This document shows positions 17,486 through 26,807 of a DNA stretch of 64,000 nucleotides, piece by piece (the first letter of the stretch is position 1; each line of letters opens with the position of its first letter). A program made the position numbers and the translations under genes. The stretch covers positions 62,001 through 126,000 of the forward strand of contig JALHPZ010000015.1 of the NCBI GenBank assembly GCA_022842245.1. The letters are read 5' to 3'. The notes beneath the pieces were generated by a model that was given only the letters and a program-made list of their open reading frames with translations, was not told the DNA's origin and searched no databases. This DNA comes from Gemmataceae bacterium (GTDB lineage Bacteria > Planctomycetota > Planctomycetia > Gemmatales > Gemmataceae).

Positions 17486-18808
17486 CTAGATTTCCAGTCC
17501 GTCGGGGATGATGGCTCCGCGCGGCACGCAGACGATGCCGTCGCGGATGTGGAACCGGCCGGCGGGGTCGTCCGAATCCGCGTCGCCGTCGTGGTCGCGG
17601 ATGCGCACGCCCTTTCCAATGCGGCAGTCCTTATCCAGGATCGCGCGTTCAATCCGACACCCTTCGCCGATGTTCAGGTTCGGCCGGCCCAGTCGCTGGT
17701 TTTCCGCCAGTTCGGCCTTTGTCTCGTAGCCGTCGCTGCCGATCATGACCACGTGGCGGAGCAGACAGTTCGCGCCCACGACGCTGCGGACGCCGATGGA
17801 CGAATGCTCGAGCGTACTGCCGCCGCCGATGACGCAACCGTCGGACACGGTGGCGTGATCGAGGCGGGCACCGTTGATGCGGCTGGCGGGGAGGTTCCGC
17901 ATGCGCGTGTAGATGACGCCCTCGGGCTGGAAGAAGTCGAATGGTGGTTCCGGTTCGCCGAGGGCGAGGCTGGTCTCGTGGTAGCTGCGGATGGTGCCAA
18001 GGTCTTCCCAGAAGCCGTCGTAGAGGTGGGCGTGGATGTGCCGGTCGGCGACGTGGTTGGGGAAGACGTTCGAGCCGAAGTCGTGCGGAAGGAGCATGGC
18101 GTTGTGGAGCTTGTCCGGCACGGGGGTATTCAGCATCTCGATGAGTTTGGCGGTGTTGAACAGGTAGATGCCCATGTTGGCGATGTAGTTGCGGCCCTTG
18201 GAAGGAATCCCCTGCGCGTCGATCCAGGATGACGGCACGTGGTAGGGCTTCCGCGCCTCGGCGGTCTTGGGCTTTTCAGCGAAGCCGAGCACGCGACCGG
18301 AGTCGTCCACTTTCATGAGGCCGAACGCGGAGGTTTGGTTTTCGGGCACGGGGATGCCGGCAATCGTGACCTCCGCGCCGCTCTTGCGGTGGGTCTCGAT
18401 GAGCTGACGGTAGTCCATGCGGTAGAGTTGGTCACCGGAGAGGATGAGCACTTCGTCCGGTTCTTCGCGCTTGATGTAGGCGATGTTCTGGCGGACGGCG
18501 TCGGCGGTGCCCTGATACCAGCCGATCTGGTCGTCGTAGGCCTGCTGGGCCGCGAGGATTTCGACGAAGCCCTTGCTGAACATGTCGAACTTGTAGGTGT
18601 TCGAGATGTGGCGGTGGAGGCTCACGGAGAGGAACTGGGTGAGGACGTAGATGGTGTTGAGCTTGCTGTTGAGGCAATTCGAGATGGGAATGTCGATGAG
18701 CCGGTATTTGCCGCCGACGGGGACGGCGGGCTTGGCGCGTTGTTTGGTGAGGGGAAAGAGCCGCGTACCGCGACCGCCGCCGAGGATGAGCGAAAGAACC
18801 TGCGGCAT
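17486..18808 (-). CDS. glgC: Glucose-1-phosphate adenylyltransferase (ADP-glucose pyrophosphorylase)
   Basis: 440 residues. It makes ADP-glucose from glucose-1-phosphate and ATP, the committed step of glycogen synthesis. The N-terminal nucleotidyltransferase starts ILGGGRGTRLFPLT. Further family motifs are KPAVPVGGKYRLIDIPISNC, QGTADAVRQN, LSGDQLYRMDY, FAEKP and IANMGIYLF. The C-terminal left-handed beta helix (about 310-430) has hexapeptide repeats such as HATVSDGCVIGGGS. Length and the KYRLID/SGDQLYRMDY variants are like the cyanobacterial/plant type. GGAGG lies 6 nt before the ATG. Monocistronic as seen, divergent from oleC. Confidence 0.96.
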   Translation of the reverse strand: MPQVLSLILGGGRGTRLFPLTKQRAKPAVPVGGKYRLIDIPISNCLNSKLNTIYVLTQFLSVSLHRHISNTYKFDMFSKGFVEILAAQQAYDDQIGWYQGTADAVRQNIAYIKREEPDEVLILSGDQLYRMDYRQLIETHRKSGAEVTIAGIPVPENQTSAFGLMKVDDSGRVLGFAEKPKTAEARKPYHVPSSWIDAQGIPSKGRNYIANMGIYLFNTAKLIEMLNTPVPDKLHNAMLLPHDFGSNVFPNHVADRHIHAHLYDGFWEDLGTIRSYHETSLALGEPEPPFDFFQPEGVIYTRMRNLPASRINGARLDHATVSDGCVIGGGSTLEHSSIGVRSVVGANCLLRHVVMIGSDGYETKAELAENQRLGRPNLNIGEGCRIERAILDKDCRIGKGVRIRDHDGDADSDDPAGRFHIRDGIVCVPRGAIIPDGLEI

Positions 18809-18945
18809 ACCGAGCCTCCGGGGTGCCGGATGATGTGAGGGAGAAGTTTCGCCTATGCTACCGCGCGTCGGGCGACGGTGTAAGGGAGTGCTACAACAGG
18901 AAGAAGATTTCCTCCCTCGCACGTCCGGCATCTCCGGAATCCGGC

Positions 18946-20628
18946 ATGGTCGTACCGTCCGTGAACGTGTCGTCGCACCTGGCGGTCCTTGCGGTCGCGG
19001 ATCCGGAGCGCGCCGCCCTCGTGGACGCGCGTACGCAGCGGAGCCTGTCGTTCCGGGAGTTGCACGCGCGGTCGGACGCGATCGCGGCGGGGCTGAACGG
19101 AATCGGCATCGGGAATGGGATGCGCGTGGCGCTGATGGTGCCGCCGTCGCTGGACTTCTTCGCGCTGACGTTTGCCCTACTGAAGACCGCGGCGGTGCCG
19201 GTGATGATCGACCCCGGCATGGGCGTGAAGAATCTCGGCGTCTGCCTCGCCGATGCGGAGCCGGAGGCGTTCGTCGGCATCGCGAAGGCGCACCTGGCGC
19301 GGCGGCTGTTCGGCTGGGGACGGCGGAGCGTTCGCACGACCATCAACGTCGGGCGGGGGCGTTTCTTCTGCTCGCGATCGCTTCGGGAACTGGAATGCCA
19401 ATCGAAACCGTTCGATCCGCCGGCGGTCGGACCGAACGACACGGCTGCGATCCTCTTCACCAGCGGCAGCACCGGCGTGGCAAAGGGGGCGGTTTATTCC
19501 CACGGTATCTTCACGGCGCAGGTGGAGATGCTCAAAGCCGAGTACGGCATCGCCCCCGGCGAGGTCGACCTGTGTACATTCCCCTTGTTCGCCCTGTTCG
19601 GCCCGGCGCTCGGCATGACCTGCATCATCCCCGATATGGACGCATCCCGACCCGCGACCATCGACCCGGCGAAGACGCTGGCGACCGTGGAACGCTACCG
19701 CGTGACGAACTTCTTCGGCAGCCCGGCCGTGATCCGACGGCTGTCGCAGCATCACTCGCCTCGAAAACTCGCCACCGTTCGCCGCGTGATCTCGGCCGGG
19801 GCTCCGGCGTCGCCGGAAGCGCTCGAGGATTTCTCGAATTCCTATCTGTCGGAGGGCGTGCAGATCTTCACACCCTACGGCGCGACGGAAGCGCTGCCGG
19901 TGGCGAATATCGGCAGCGGCGAAATCTTGGCGGAGACGCGGCACCTCACCGAGTTGGGCCATGGCATCTGCGTCGGCCGGCCATTCGCGGGGATGACCGT
20001 CCACATCATCCGCATGAGCGATGAACCGATCGCGGACTGGAGCGAAGAGTTGCTCGCGCCACCGGGCGAGGTCGGCGAGATCGTCGTGCGCGGACCGGTG
20101 GTGACGAGGCGTTACCACAACCGCGACGCCGCGACGAAACTCGCGAAGATCGTCGATCCGCGAACCGGCGAGACGCTGCACCGCATGGGCGATGTCGGCT
20201 ACTTCGACGACCGCGGCCGGCTATGGTTCTGCGGTCGCAAATCCCACCGCGTCGTGACGCCGGAGGGGACGCTGTTCACGGACATGGTGGAACCGATCTT
20301 TCTCAAAATTTTCGGTATCGCGCGTACGGCTCTAGTCGGGGTCGAACGCGAAGGAGTTGTAAAGCCAGTCCTTTGCGTGGAACGATTGAGCCCGGCTCAT
20401 TTTCCAGGACTTCGTCCGAGGATAGTTACGCTGCCGTGGGTCGAGATGTTGCCTTGTTTGAAATCACAAGCGATGAAATCCGAACGGACCTCCTCGATTG
20501 AGACTTTTCTCGATTACCCCGGCTTGTTCCCGGTCGACGTCCGCCACAACTCGAAGATCTTCCGTGAGAAGCTGGCCGTCTGGGCGGACAAGCAACTCGG
20601 CCCGAAGTGGAACGGAGGGCCGGCATGA
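18946..20628 (+). CDS. oleC: OleC-type beta-lactone synthetase (long-chain olefin biosynthesis)
   Basis: 560 residues, ANL adenylating superfamily. The A3 P-loop is FTSGSTGVAKG at 171-181. Family-typical segments follow: FPLFALFGPALGMT, IPDMDASRPATIDPAK, FFGSPAVIRRL, TPYGATEALPV, GEIVVRGPVVTRRYHNRDAAT, and GDVGYFDDRGRLWFCGRKSHRV. These point to OleC rather than a plain acyl-CoA ligase. OleC converts a 2-alkyl-3-hydroxy fatty acid to a beta-lactone using ATP. Its stop overlaps the start of the OleD-like gene (ATGA). Unusually, oleA and oleB do not lie beside it; upstream is glgC in the opposite direction. The start is at MVVPSVNV; the longer frame adds 41 poorly folded residues. Confidence 0.88.
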   Translation: MVVPSVNVSSHLAVLAVADPERAALVDARTQRSLSFRELHARSDAIAAGLNGIGIGNGMRVALMVPPSLDFFALTFALLKTAAVPVMIDPGMGVKNLGVCLADAEPEAFVGIAKAHLARRLFGWGRRSVRTTINVGRGRFFCSRSLRELECQSKPFDPPAVGPNDTAAILFTSGSTGVAKGAVYSHGIFTAQVEMLKAEYGIAPGEVDLCTFPLFALFGPALGMTCIIPDMDASRPATIDPAKTLATVERYRVTNFFGSPAVIRRLSQHHSPRKLATVRRVISAGAPASPEALEDFSNSYLSEGVQIFTPYGATEALPVANIGSGEILAETRHLTELGHGICVGRPFAGMTVHIIRMSDEPIADWSEELLAPPGEVGEIVVRGPVVTRRYHNRDAATKLAKIVDPRTGETLHRMGDVGYFDDRGRLWFCGRKSHRVVTPEGTLFTDMVEPIFLKIFGIARTALVGVEREGVVKPVLCVERLSPAHFPGLRPRIVTLPWVEMLPCLKSQAMKSERTSSIETFLDYPGLFPVDVRHNSKIFREKLAVWADKQLGPKWNGGPA

Positions 20629-21644
20629 AAGCCCTCGTCACCGGTGGCGGCGGATTCCTCGGCGGCGCCATCGTGCGCCAACTGAAGGAACGAGTCGATA
20701 CCCCCATTTCCTACACGCGCTCCCGCAATGCCTGGCTCGACGAGATCGGCGTCGAACAGCGGCTTGGCGATCTGTCCGACCTCGGAGCGTTGAAGGCGGC
20801 GATGGCGGGCTGCGATCTCGTCATTCACGTGGCCGCGAAGGCCGGCGTCTGGGGCCGCTACGCCGACTATGTGGCAACCAACATCACTGGCACCGAGAAC
20901 GTGATCGCCGCGTGCCGGGCGGTCGGGATTCGCAAACTCGTCTACACCAGCACGCCGAGCATCGTCCACACCGGTGGGGACCTCGAAGGTGTGAACGAAT
21001 CGACTCCGGTGGCAGCGCATTCCGATTCGTACTACCCGCTCACGAAGGCCGTCGCCGAAAAGGCCGTCCTCGCCGCGAACGGGCCGGAGTTCGCGACGGT
21101 CGCGCTGCGGCCGCACCTGATCTGGGGCCCCGGCGATCCGCACCTCGTCCCGCGCCTGCTCGCCCGCGCCCGACTCGGCAAGCTCAAACGCATCGGCACG
21201 CGACCGACGAAGGTCGACGTCACCTACATCGACAACGCCGCCGAGGCCCACCTCCTTGCGGCCGACCGGATCGACATCGGCTCGCCGATCGCGGGGAAGG
21301 CGTACTTCATCAGCAACGGCGAGCCAGTGGTGATGTGGGACTTCCTGAACCGCATCCTCGCGGACGCGGGAGTTGATCCGGTGACGAAGACGGTGCCGGT
21401 CTGGCTGGCGAAGTGCGCGGGGTGGTATCTCGAGACGGTCTATCGGATTTTTCGATTCGCGGGGGAGCCGGCGATGACGCGGTTCGTAGCCGGACAACTT
21501 TCAACGTCGCACTGGTACGACATCTCGGCGGCGCGGCGGGACCTGGGGTACACACCGCGTGTGAGCGTCGAGGACGGATTGAAGCGATTGGCGGCGAGTT
21601 TCGCGAAGCCCAAAAGCTCGGCGGACATCAACCCCGTGCGGTAA
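20625..21644 (+). CDS. oleD: OleD-type 2-alkyl-3-ketoalkanoate reductase
   Basis: 339 residues, extended short-chain dehydrogenase. The Rossmann motif TGGGGFLG is at 7-14. The catalytic Y-x-x-x-K is YPLTK in SDSYYPLTKAVAEK. LRPHLIWGPGDPHLVPRLL and DVTYIDNAAEAHLLA are strongly OleD-like (related to 3-beta-HSD/NSDHL). It reduces the beta-keto acid made by OleA to the beta-hydroxy acid used by OleC. It is coupled to oleC by a 4-nt overlap and convergent with, and directly abutting, the Uma2 gene. Confidence 0.88.
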   Translation: MKALVTGGGGFLGGAIVRQLKERVDTPISYTRSRNAWLDEIGVEQRLGDLSDLGALKAAMAGCDLVIHVAAKAGVWGRYADYVATNITGTENVIAACRAVGIRKLVYTSTPSIVHTGGDLEGVNESTPVAAHSDSYYPLTKAVAEKAVLAANGPEFATVALRPHLIWGPGDPHLVPRLLARARLGKLKRIGTRPTKVDVTYIDNAAEAHLLAADRIDIGSPIAGKAYFISNGEPVVMWDFLNRILADAGVDPVTKTVPVWLAKCAGWYLETVYRIFRFAGEPAMTRFVAGQLSTSHWYDISAARRDLGYTPRVSVEDGLKRLAASFAKPKSSADINPVR

Positions 21645-22235
21645 TCAGCGCCGCCGTTCCGGGAACGCGATGCCGCGGTAGAGGTCGGCGAGGGGGATGT
21701 CCTTGGCGGGCACCGATTCGAGGGAGAACGTGGCCTCGAGGCCGACGAAGGCGTCGTGCGTCCAGCGCCCGTCGTCGCCGCGGACGTAGCGTTCGACACG
21801 TGGCTCGTCCTGCGACACGAGCAGGTATTCGCGCAGTGAATCGATTTGCTTGTAATGATCGAACTTGATCGTGCGGTCGTAGTGTTCGGTCGATTCGGAA
21901 AGCACTTCGATCAGGATGCGAGGGTTGACGATCGTGCTTTGGTCGAGCGGATCGAGTTCGGGTTCGCCGCAGACGATGACGATGTCGGGGTAGGTGTAGA
22001 GACCGGTCGGATCCACCTTGACCCGTTGATCGCTTGAAGTCGTACCACACGGCCCCCCCTTGAGGCGCATGTAGAGTTCGCCTTCGAATTGACTTTTGAT
22101 CTTGTTGTGGGGCGGCAGTGCCCCGGCCATGGCGAACATTTCGCCGTTGAAGAACTCGCTTTTGAACGCGGCGGCGTTCTCGAGGGCGAGGTATTCCGAT
22201 TCGGTCAGCTTGCGGGACTTTGGCACGGCGCTCAT
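21645..22235 (-). CDS. Uma2-family (DUF820) restriction-endonuclease-fold protein
   Basis: 196 residues. The family order is clear: LTESEYLALENAAAF, EFFNGEMFAMAGA, HNKIKSQFEGELYMRL, VDPTGLYTYPDIVIVC, then IVNPRILIEVLSESTEHYDRTIKF. The PD-(D/E)xK-like core is PD in TYPDIVIVC plus E-x-L in LIEVLSEST. The family is greatly expanded in planctomycetes and cyanobacteria. Biological role unknown; proposed to be a nuclease. Its stop codon begins at the base after the oleD stop on the other strand. Confidence 0.92.
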   Translation of the reverse strand: MSAVPKSRKLTESEYLALENAAAFKSEFFNGEMFAMAGALPPHNKIKSQFEGELYMRLKGGPCGTTSSDQRVKVDPTGLYTYPDIVIVCGEPELDPLDQSTIVNPRILIEVLSESTEHYDRTIKFDHYKQIDSLREYLLVSQDEPRVERYVRGDDGRWTHDAFVGLEATFSLESVPAKDIPLADLYRGIAFPERRR

Positions 22236-22275
22236 GGCGGCATTCTAACTGCGCGGGCGGGGCGATGGGAAGCCG

Positions 22276-23571
22276 TCAGCGCCCTTCGAATTCGGTGCCG
22301 GTGCGAGGCACGACTTGTTCGTGCCGGAGCACGGCGGGGGGCTGCGTGCGCCAATCGGGGCCGCGACCGCCTTGCAATCCGACCCGGCGTCCTTCCTCGT
22401 ACAGCCGCGCGAGCATCAACGGTTCGAACTTCAGCGGGCCACCGTCGTCCACGAAGTCTTGCCGGAGCGCGGTGAACTGGAATTGCATCCCGGTGAGCAA
22501 TGAGAGGGTGTAAATGCGCAGCAGATCGTTTTGCGTCATCGCGGAGACCAGCGAGGTGATCGCACCGCCGAGGATGCCGAACAGGTTGGGGTTCACACAC
22601 TTCGGCTCGGCGAAAACCTTCCCCGAGACGATGGCATAGATATTGGAGCCGACGAGCGGGCGGGGGCCGGCCCGGAGCTGTTCCAACGGAACATTGAGGT
22701 GCGCAAGGCGGACGAAGACTTCGCTGGAGGCACCGCCATCGCCGTGCAGTTCCGTGTAGCGAACCCCGTTGACCGTCACGTCGAATTTCACCGGGGGGAA
22801 CTGCCCCGGCACCGACGTGGACGCGAGGATGATCTTGGAGATGAGTTCGTGCTTGTCGCACCGGTCGCCGGCGGCGATGGCACTGACGTCCCAGACGGCG
22901 AGGCGTTTGGTGTCGAGGTTGGTGGTGCCGATGAGCAGGCGTCGGCCCTCCGCGTGGGCTTGGGCGAGGTCGGCGATCAACTCCGGGGTGACGGCGCGCT
23001 CGATGCCGCGCTTCAGCGGCTCGGAGGACGCCAGCGAGTCGCCGAGCAGGGCGAACGGGAGCGGCTTCTTGCGGTAGATGTCCTTGTCAGTGACGGTAGT
23101 GTAGAAGCGTTTGACGGTGTCGTCGTATTTGGGACCGAGGAAGGCGAAGACGGCGACAATGGCGCCGGTGCTGACGCCGGTGACGACGTCGAAGCTGGGC
23201 CGGTTGCCGGATTCGGTCCAGCCGCCGAGGACGCCGGCGGAGTAGGCGCCGAACTTGCCGCCGCCGGAGATGGCGAGGACGTTGTACATGCGGCTGCCGT
23301 CGGGCATGGGCCGGGAGGGGCCTTGCAGGCCGTCGGCGAGTTGTCGGAAAAGTTCCGCGGAGGGGGCGTTGGAATTCCTTGTGCCGTCGACGGGATCGGT
23401 CAACGATTCGGGGCAGGGCGGAGCGCAGCGGCGTTCGGGTTTAAGGAAATTGCAGCCGGGGAACGCCAGCGCGCAGGCGAGCGCGAGGATCACTCCCCTT
23501 GAAATTCGGCGGGGGAATCCGACGCTAAGAGCGAACAATCCTCTCGCAGTAACTTGAGGCGATTCGTCCAT
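22276..23571 (-). CDS. Patatin-like phospholipase, exported
   Basis: About 431 residues. It starts with a hydrophobic export segment (VILALACALAFPGC near 28-41) whose cysteine may be lipidated although the lipobox is imperfect. The patatin domain follows: the oxyanion loop SGGGKFGAYSAG, the nucleophile elbow GVSTG and the catalytic DGG in HGDGGASSE. It likely acts as an acyl hydrolase on membrane lipids. The start is uncertain: this ATG shares the CATG at 23569-23572 with the start codon of the divergent phosphofructokinase gene. An internal start near the export segment (after CAAGGGGAG) is possible. Confidence 0.85.
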   Translation of the reverse strand: MDESPQVTARGLFALSVGFPRRISRGVILALACALAFPGCNFLKPERRCAPPCPESLTDPVDGTRNSNAPSAELFRQLADGLQGPSRPMPDGSRMYNVLAISGGGKFGAYSAGVLGGWTESGNRPSFDVVTGVSTGAIVAVFAFLGPKYDDTVKRFYTTVTDKDIYRKKPLPFALLGDSLASSEPLKRGIERAVTPELIADLAQAHAEGRRLLIGTTNLDTKRLAVWDVSAIAAGDRCDKHELISKIILASTSVPGQFPPVKFDVTVNGVRYTELHGDGGASSEVFVRLAHLNVPLEQLRAGPRPLVGSNIYAIVSGKVFAEPKCVNPNLFGILGGAITSLVSAMTQNDLLRIYTLSLLTGMQFQFTALRQDFVDDGGPLKFEPLMLARLYEEGRRVGLQGGRGPDWRTQPPAVLRHEQVVPRTGTEFEGR

Positions 23572-24859
23572 GAGCAGTGCGACACCCCGCGGTCGGTTGG
23601 CCATCGTCGTTGGCGGCGGCCCCGCGCCGGGCATCAACGGCGTGATCTCGTCGGTCACCATCGAAGCCATCAACCAGGGCCTCGACGTTTACGGCGTGCG
23701 CGACGGTTTCTCGGACCTCATCAACGGCGACACCAGCCGCGTCAAGCCGCTGACCATCGGCGAGGTGGCCCAGTACTACACGCGTGGCGGGTCCATGCTC
23801 GGCACCGCGCGCACCAACCCCGCCAAGAAGGCCGCCGACCTCGCCAACGTCATCGGCGCCTTCCAGAAGATGGGCGTCGGGTATCTCGTCACCGTCGGCG
23901 GCGACGATACGGCCTTCAGCGGAAGCCAGGTATATAAACACGCCGCCGGAAAAATCAAGTGCGTCCACGTCCCCAAGACCATCGATAACGACCTGCCCCT
24001 TCCCCCCGGAATCCCCACCTTCGGCTTCGAGACCGCGCGCCACCACGGCGTCGAGCTCGCCCGCCGCCTCCACGAGGACGCCAAGACCACCGGCCGATGG
24101 TACGTCATCATCAGCATGGGCCGCGCCGCCGGGCACCTCGCCCTCGGCATCGGCAAGGCGTCCGCGTCCGCCATCACCATCATCTCCGAGGAGTTCGCCG
24201 GTAAGAAAATCAAGCTCGACCACGTTTGCGACCTCGTCGTCGGCGCCATCGTCAAGCGCCGGGCCCAGGGCAAGAAGTACGGCCTCGCCATCCTCTCGGA
24301 AGGCATCCTCGAGAACATCGGCGAGGACGGACTCAAGGAAGCCCTCGGCGACGACCTGAAACGCTACGGCGAAGTCGAACGCGACGACCACGGCCACCTG
24401 CGCCTCGGCGAAATCGAGTTCGGCCGGCTCATCAAGAACCGCGTCGGACTGCGACTCAAGGAACTCGGCATCAAGGTCACCATCATGGACAAGGACCTCG
24501 GCTACGAACTGCGCTGCGCCGACCCGATCCCGTTCGATGCCGAATACACGCGCAACCTCGGCTACGGAGCCGTCAAGTTCCTCATGTCCAAGGACGCCGA
24601 ACAGTTCGGCGCCATCGTCAGCTTCGTCGGCGGCAAGATGGTCCCGCTGAAGTTCGAGGACATGATCGACCCGGCGACGTCGCGCATGCGGCCGCGGCTG
24701 GTGGACATCGGCAGCGAAAACTATGAGTGTGCCCGGCGCTACATGATCCGGCTTGAAGAGAAGGATTTCGCCGACGCCGCCCGCTTGAAGGGCCTCGCGG
24801 ACGTGGTCAAGCTCACGCCGGACCAGTTCCGCGCGAAGTTCGAGTACCTGGTGAAGTAA
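23570..24859 (+). CDS. pfp: Pyrophosphate-dependent 6-phosphofructokinase
   Basis: 429 residues. Phosphorylates fructose-6-phosphate reversibly using PPi. The GGDDT motif at 110-114 has Asp where ATP-dependent enzymes have Gly (GGDGS), and the PKTIDND motif (135-141) carries the lysine of PPi enzymes. Other family features are VVGGGPAPGING at the N-terminus and TFGFETAR and SMGRAAGHLAL in the middle. GAGG lies about 12 nt before the ATG. A PPi enzyme is common in planctomycetes and makes glycolysis/gluconeogenesis reversible at this step. Divergent from the patatin gene with essentially no intergenic spacer. Confidence 0.93.
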   Translation: MSSATPRGRLAIVVGGGPAPGINGVISSVTIEAINQGLDVYGVRDGFSDLINGDTSRVKPLTIGEVAQYYTRGGSMLGTARTNPAKKAADLANVIGAFQKMGVGYLVTVGGDDTAFSGSQVYKHAAGKIKCVHVPKTIDNDLPLPPGIPTFGFETARHHGVELARRLHEDAKTTGRWYVIISMGRAAGHLALGIGKASASAITIISEEFAGKKIKLDHVCDLVVGAIVKRRAQGKKYGLAILSEGILENIGEDGLKEALGDDLKRYGEVERDDHGHLRLGEIEFGRLIKNRVGLRLKELGIKVTIMDKDLGYELRCADPIPFDAEYTRNLGYGAVKFLMSKDAEQFGAIVSFVGGKMVPLKFEDMIDPATSRMRPRLVDIGSENYECARRYMIRLEEKDFADAARLKGLADVVKLTPDQFRAKFEYLVK

Positions 24860-24924
24860 CGCCGTCGGGGCCGTGACGCCCCGGAACGGCGGGACCGTTT
24901 CCGTTTCTCCCCCGGAGTCTCTCC

Positions 24925-25119
24925 ATGCGTCGATCGCAGTTCATCGCGCCGGCCCTGCTGGCCGTCGCCCTACTGGCCGGCTGCGGCCAGACGAACACGC
25001 AAGGCACGGCCAAGCCGCCGCCGGGCGGTCAGGAGGCCATGACCCGGCAGCAACCGCCGGGAACCGACAAGCCCGCGGAAGGTGAGAAGAAGGACGAGAA
25101 GAAGGAAGAAAAGAAGTAA
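24925..25119 (+). CDS. Small lipoprotein with charged tail
   Basis: 64 residues. The signal MRRSQFIAPALLAVALLAGC has a canonical lipobox (LAGC, cysteine at 20). The mature part is short, Gly/Pro/Gln-rich, and ends in repeated Lys/Glu (KKDEKKEEKK). GGAG lies upstream of the ATG. No domain. Probably a surface or periplasmic peptide of unknown role. A strong terminator follows. Confidence 0.75.
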   Translation: MRRSQFIAPALLAVALLAGCGQTNTQGTAKPPPGGQEAMTRQQPPGTDKPAEGEKKDEKKEEKK

Positions 25120-25898
25120 CCCCCCTGACGGCGCGAATTCGGTATCGACCGGTTCGCGCCGTTTCGGCTTTTGGTCATTTCCCGCAGTTTCCAAGCATCC
25201 ATTCGACTTGGGCGAACGACGCGGCTTCACCTTCCCTTTGTCATTCCGGCCGCATCGCGCCACCCCACCGCGGAATGACGCGAACCGGCCGATATGATCC
25301 TCGATTTCACCACAAACCCTTTCAAAACAGCCGGTTCGGATCCAATGGCTGATCCGAATGGATGTGACGAATTCGTTCGGAACGGGAACGGATCATCGGT
25401 CAAAGGGGTGCTGCGAGATTCACTACGCCTAGCCTCGTTCCGCACCCTTCCAGAGTGTTTTTCCAGTTTTTTCGAGGCTGTCGGAATTCTCGATAGTCGT
25501 CAATCGAGTCGGGTGAGCCGAGATGAGTTGCGCTCCTGCATGAAAAGTGGTCGTAAAGAGTGCGCGTTGGCGCGAATTGTTAAGTTAAGTTTGCGCCGGG
25601 AGTGACAAACGGGGTGTCTCGGGTCGGAAGCTAGAGTGCATTTTCTGAAAAGCAAACCGGTTTCCTGCCATTTAAGCCAAATCGGCATCGTGATTGCAGT
25701 AATATTTCGTTGCTCGCGGAATCGCCACAATCGGCATGATCGGAATTTCCGGTTGCAACCGGATTCTCATCCGGATACCTTAACGCTGTTGGCTGGTGTT
25801 TCGCGTTCGTGAGCGAATGGGCGGCCGGTCCCGATTGTCCGGGACGGATATTGGATCGGTTCCACCGCCTCGCGTCGCCGTAGTCAAGGAGTCTCATC
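25120..25898. other. Long intergenic region before the surface-protein gene
   Basis: 779 bp. It starts with a terminator. A reading of 103 codons (25294-25605) has no signal, domain or good initiation site and is not annotated. The right part is AT-richer than the surroundings (around 25560-25760), as expected of a promoter region for the following gene, but I cannot mark clear boxes. Confidence 0.5.
25128..25175 (+). terminator. Rho-independent terminator after the small lipoprotein gene
   Basis: A perfect 10-bp stem, ACGGCGCGAA with TTCGCGCCGT, with a 15-nt loop. It is followed by TTCGGCTTTT on the plus strand, just after the lipoprotein stop. Confidence 0.75.
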
Positions 25899-26642
25899 GT
25901 GACGTTCCTTCGTACCTTGTCTTTGCGTCGCGCGGCCATTGCCGTGGCGGCATTGGTTCTCGGAGCCGCCGGCCAAGCCAAGGCGGACATTCTGATCGAC
26001 GACTACAGCCAGCCGACGCCGGCCACCGGCTACGCCATCGGGCCGGACGCCAATCCGACGACGATCGTGACCGACCTCGGCGGCGGCACCACCCGCACCG
26101 TGACGCTGACCGTCACGAACCCCGCCATCCCCGGCACGAACGCCCTCACTGGCAGCGTCGGCGACGGGTTGTTCAGCGCGTCGTTCAACGTTTTCAGCGC
26201 GGGCACCGTGAGCATCGCCTATAGCTTTGCCACCGCCCTGAACTTCATCCCGAACGTCGCCGACGGCGGCACACCCGGTTCGCTGCAATTCCTTGGTGCC
26301 GGCGACTCCGGCTTCGCGGCCGACATCCCGGTCGCCATCACCGTGACCACCGCGACCGGCAACCTGACCGGCCTGACGACCCTGCCGCTGACCACCGACT
26401 TCTCGCCGGTCGATCTGCCGCTCTCCGGCCTGACGGGCACCGGCGACCTGACGCAAGTCAACGGCGTCACGCTCGATTTCACCGCCGGCCAAGCCGCCGA
26501 CCTGATCTTCGACTCGCTGAACGTCACGACGCCGGACGCCCCGCCGCCCGCCGACGTGCCCGCGCCCCCGGCGGTGCTGCTCGCCCTCGCCGCGCTGCCC
26601 GTCCTCGGCCTGCGCCGCAAGCTGCTCGCCAAGAAGGCCTGA
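25899..26642 (+). CDS. Secreted surface protein with PEP-CTERM-like (PAP-type) sorting tail
   Basis: 247 residues from GTG with AAGGAG 8 nt upstream. A Sec signal ends near QAKA-D. The central part is a beta-rich Thr/Gly/Asn/Ala domain without cysteine (TRTVTLTVTNPAIPG and similar strands). The end, PAPPAVLLALAALPVLGLRRKLLAKK, has the three-part exosortase signal layout: a Pro motif (PAP in place of PEP), a hydrophobic helix and a basic cluster. A planctomycete variant of PEP-CTERM sorting is likely. The biological role is unknown. Followed by a very strong terminator. Confidence 0.75.
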   Translation: MTFLRTLSLRRAAIAVAALVLGAAGQAKADILIDDYSQPTPATGYAIGPDANPTTIVTDLGGGTTRTVTLTVTNPAIPGTNALTGSVGDGLFSASFNVFSAGTVSIAYSFATALNFIPNVADGGTPGSLQFLGAGDSGFAADIPVAITVTTATGNLTGLTTLPLTTDFSPVDLPLSGLTGTGDLTQVNGVTLDFTAGQAADLIFDSLNVTTPDAPPPADVPAPPAVLLALAALPVLGLRRKLLAKKA

Positions 26643-26669
26643 TCCCGCATCGGTCCCGTCCGATCCCGC

Positions 26670-26713
26670 CGCGAACCCCGGAAGCCCCGCTTCCGGGGTT
26701 CGCGGTTTTTTTG
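26670..26713 (+). terminator. Strong intrinsic terminator
   Basis: A perfect 17-bp GC-rich stem with a 3-nt CCC loop, directly followed by seven T residues on the plus strand. It ends the surface-protein transcript and insulates the pfaD gene that starts about 95 nt later. Confidence 0.93.
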
Positions 26714-26807
26714 CCCGGGCACATCCCTCCGCGCAGGCTGTTCCGGCGATGCCGGAATCGTAAACCATTCCCTGATCGAATCCTCGACCTTCCGCGACGC
26801 CGCACCG

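Noticed and set aside
18946..20628. Annotating OleC as a general acyl-CoA ligase
   Set aside because: OleC-specific segments and the overlapping OleD-like gene favour the olefin-pathway assignment.
24226..24726. A 166-codon Arg/His-rich frame within the phosphofructokinase gene
   Set aside because: Out-of-phase shadow of a well-conserved gene.
25294..25605. A 103-codon plus-strand frame in the 779-bp gap
   Set aside because: No domain, signal or ribosome site; codon usage unlike neighbours.
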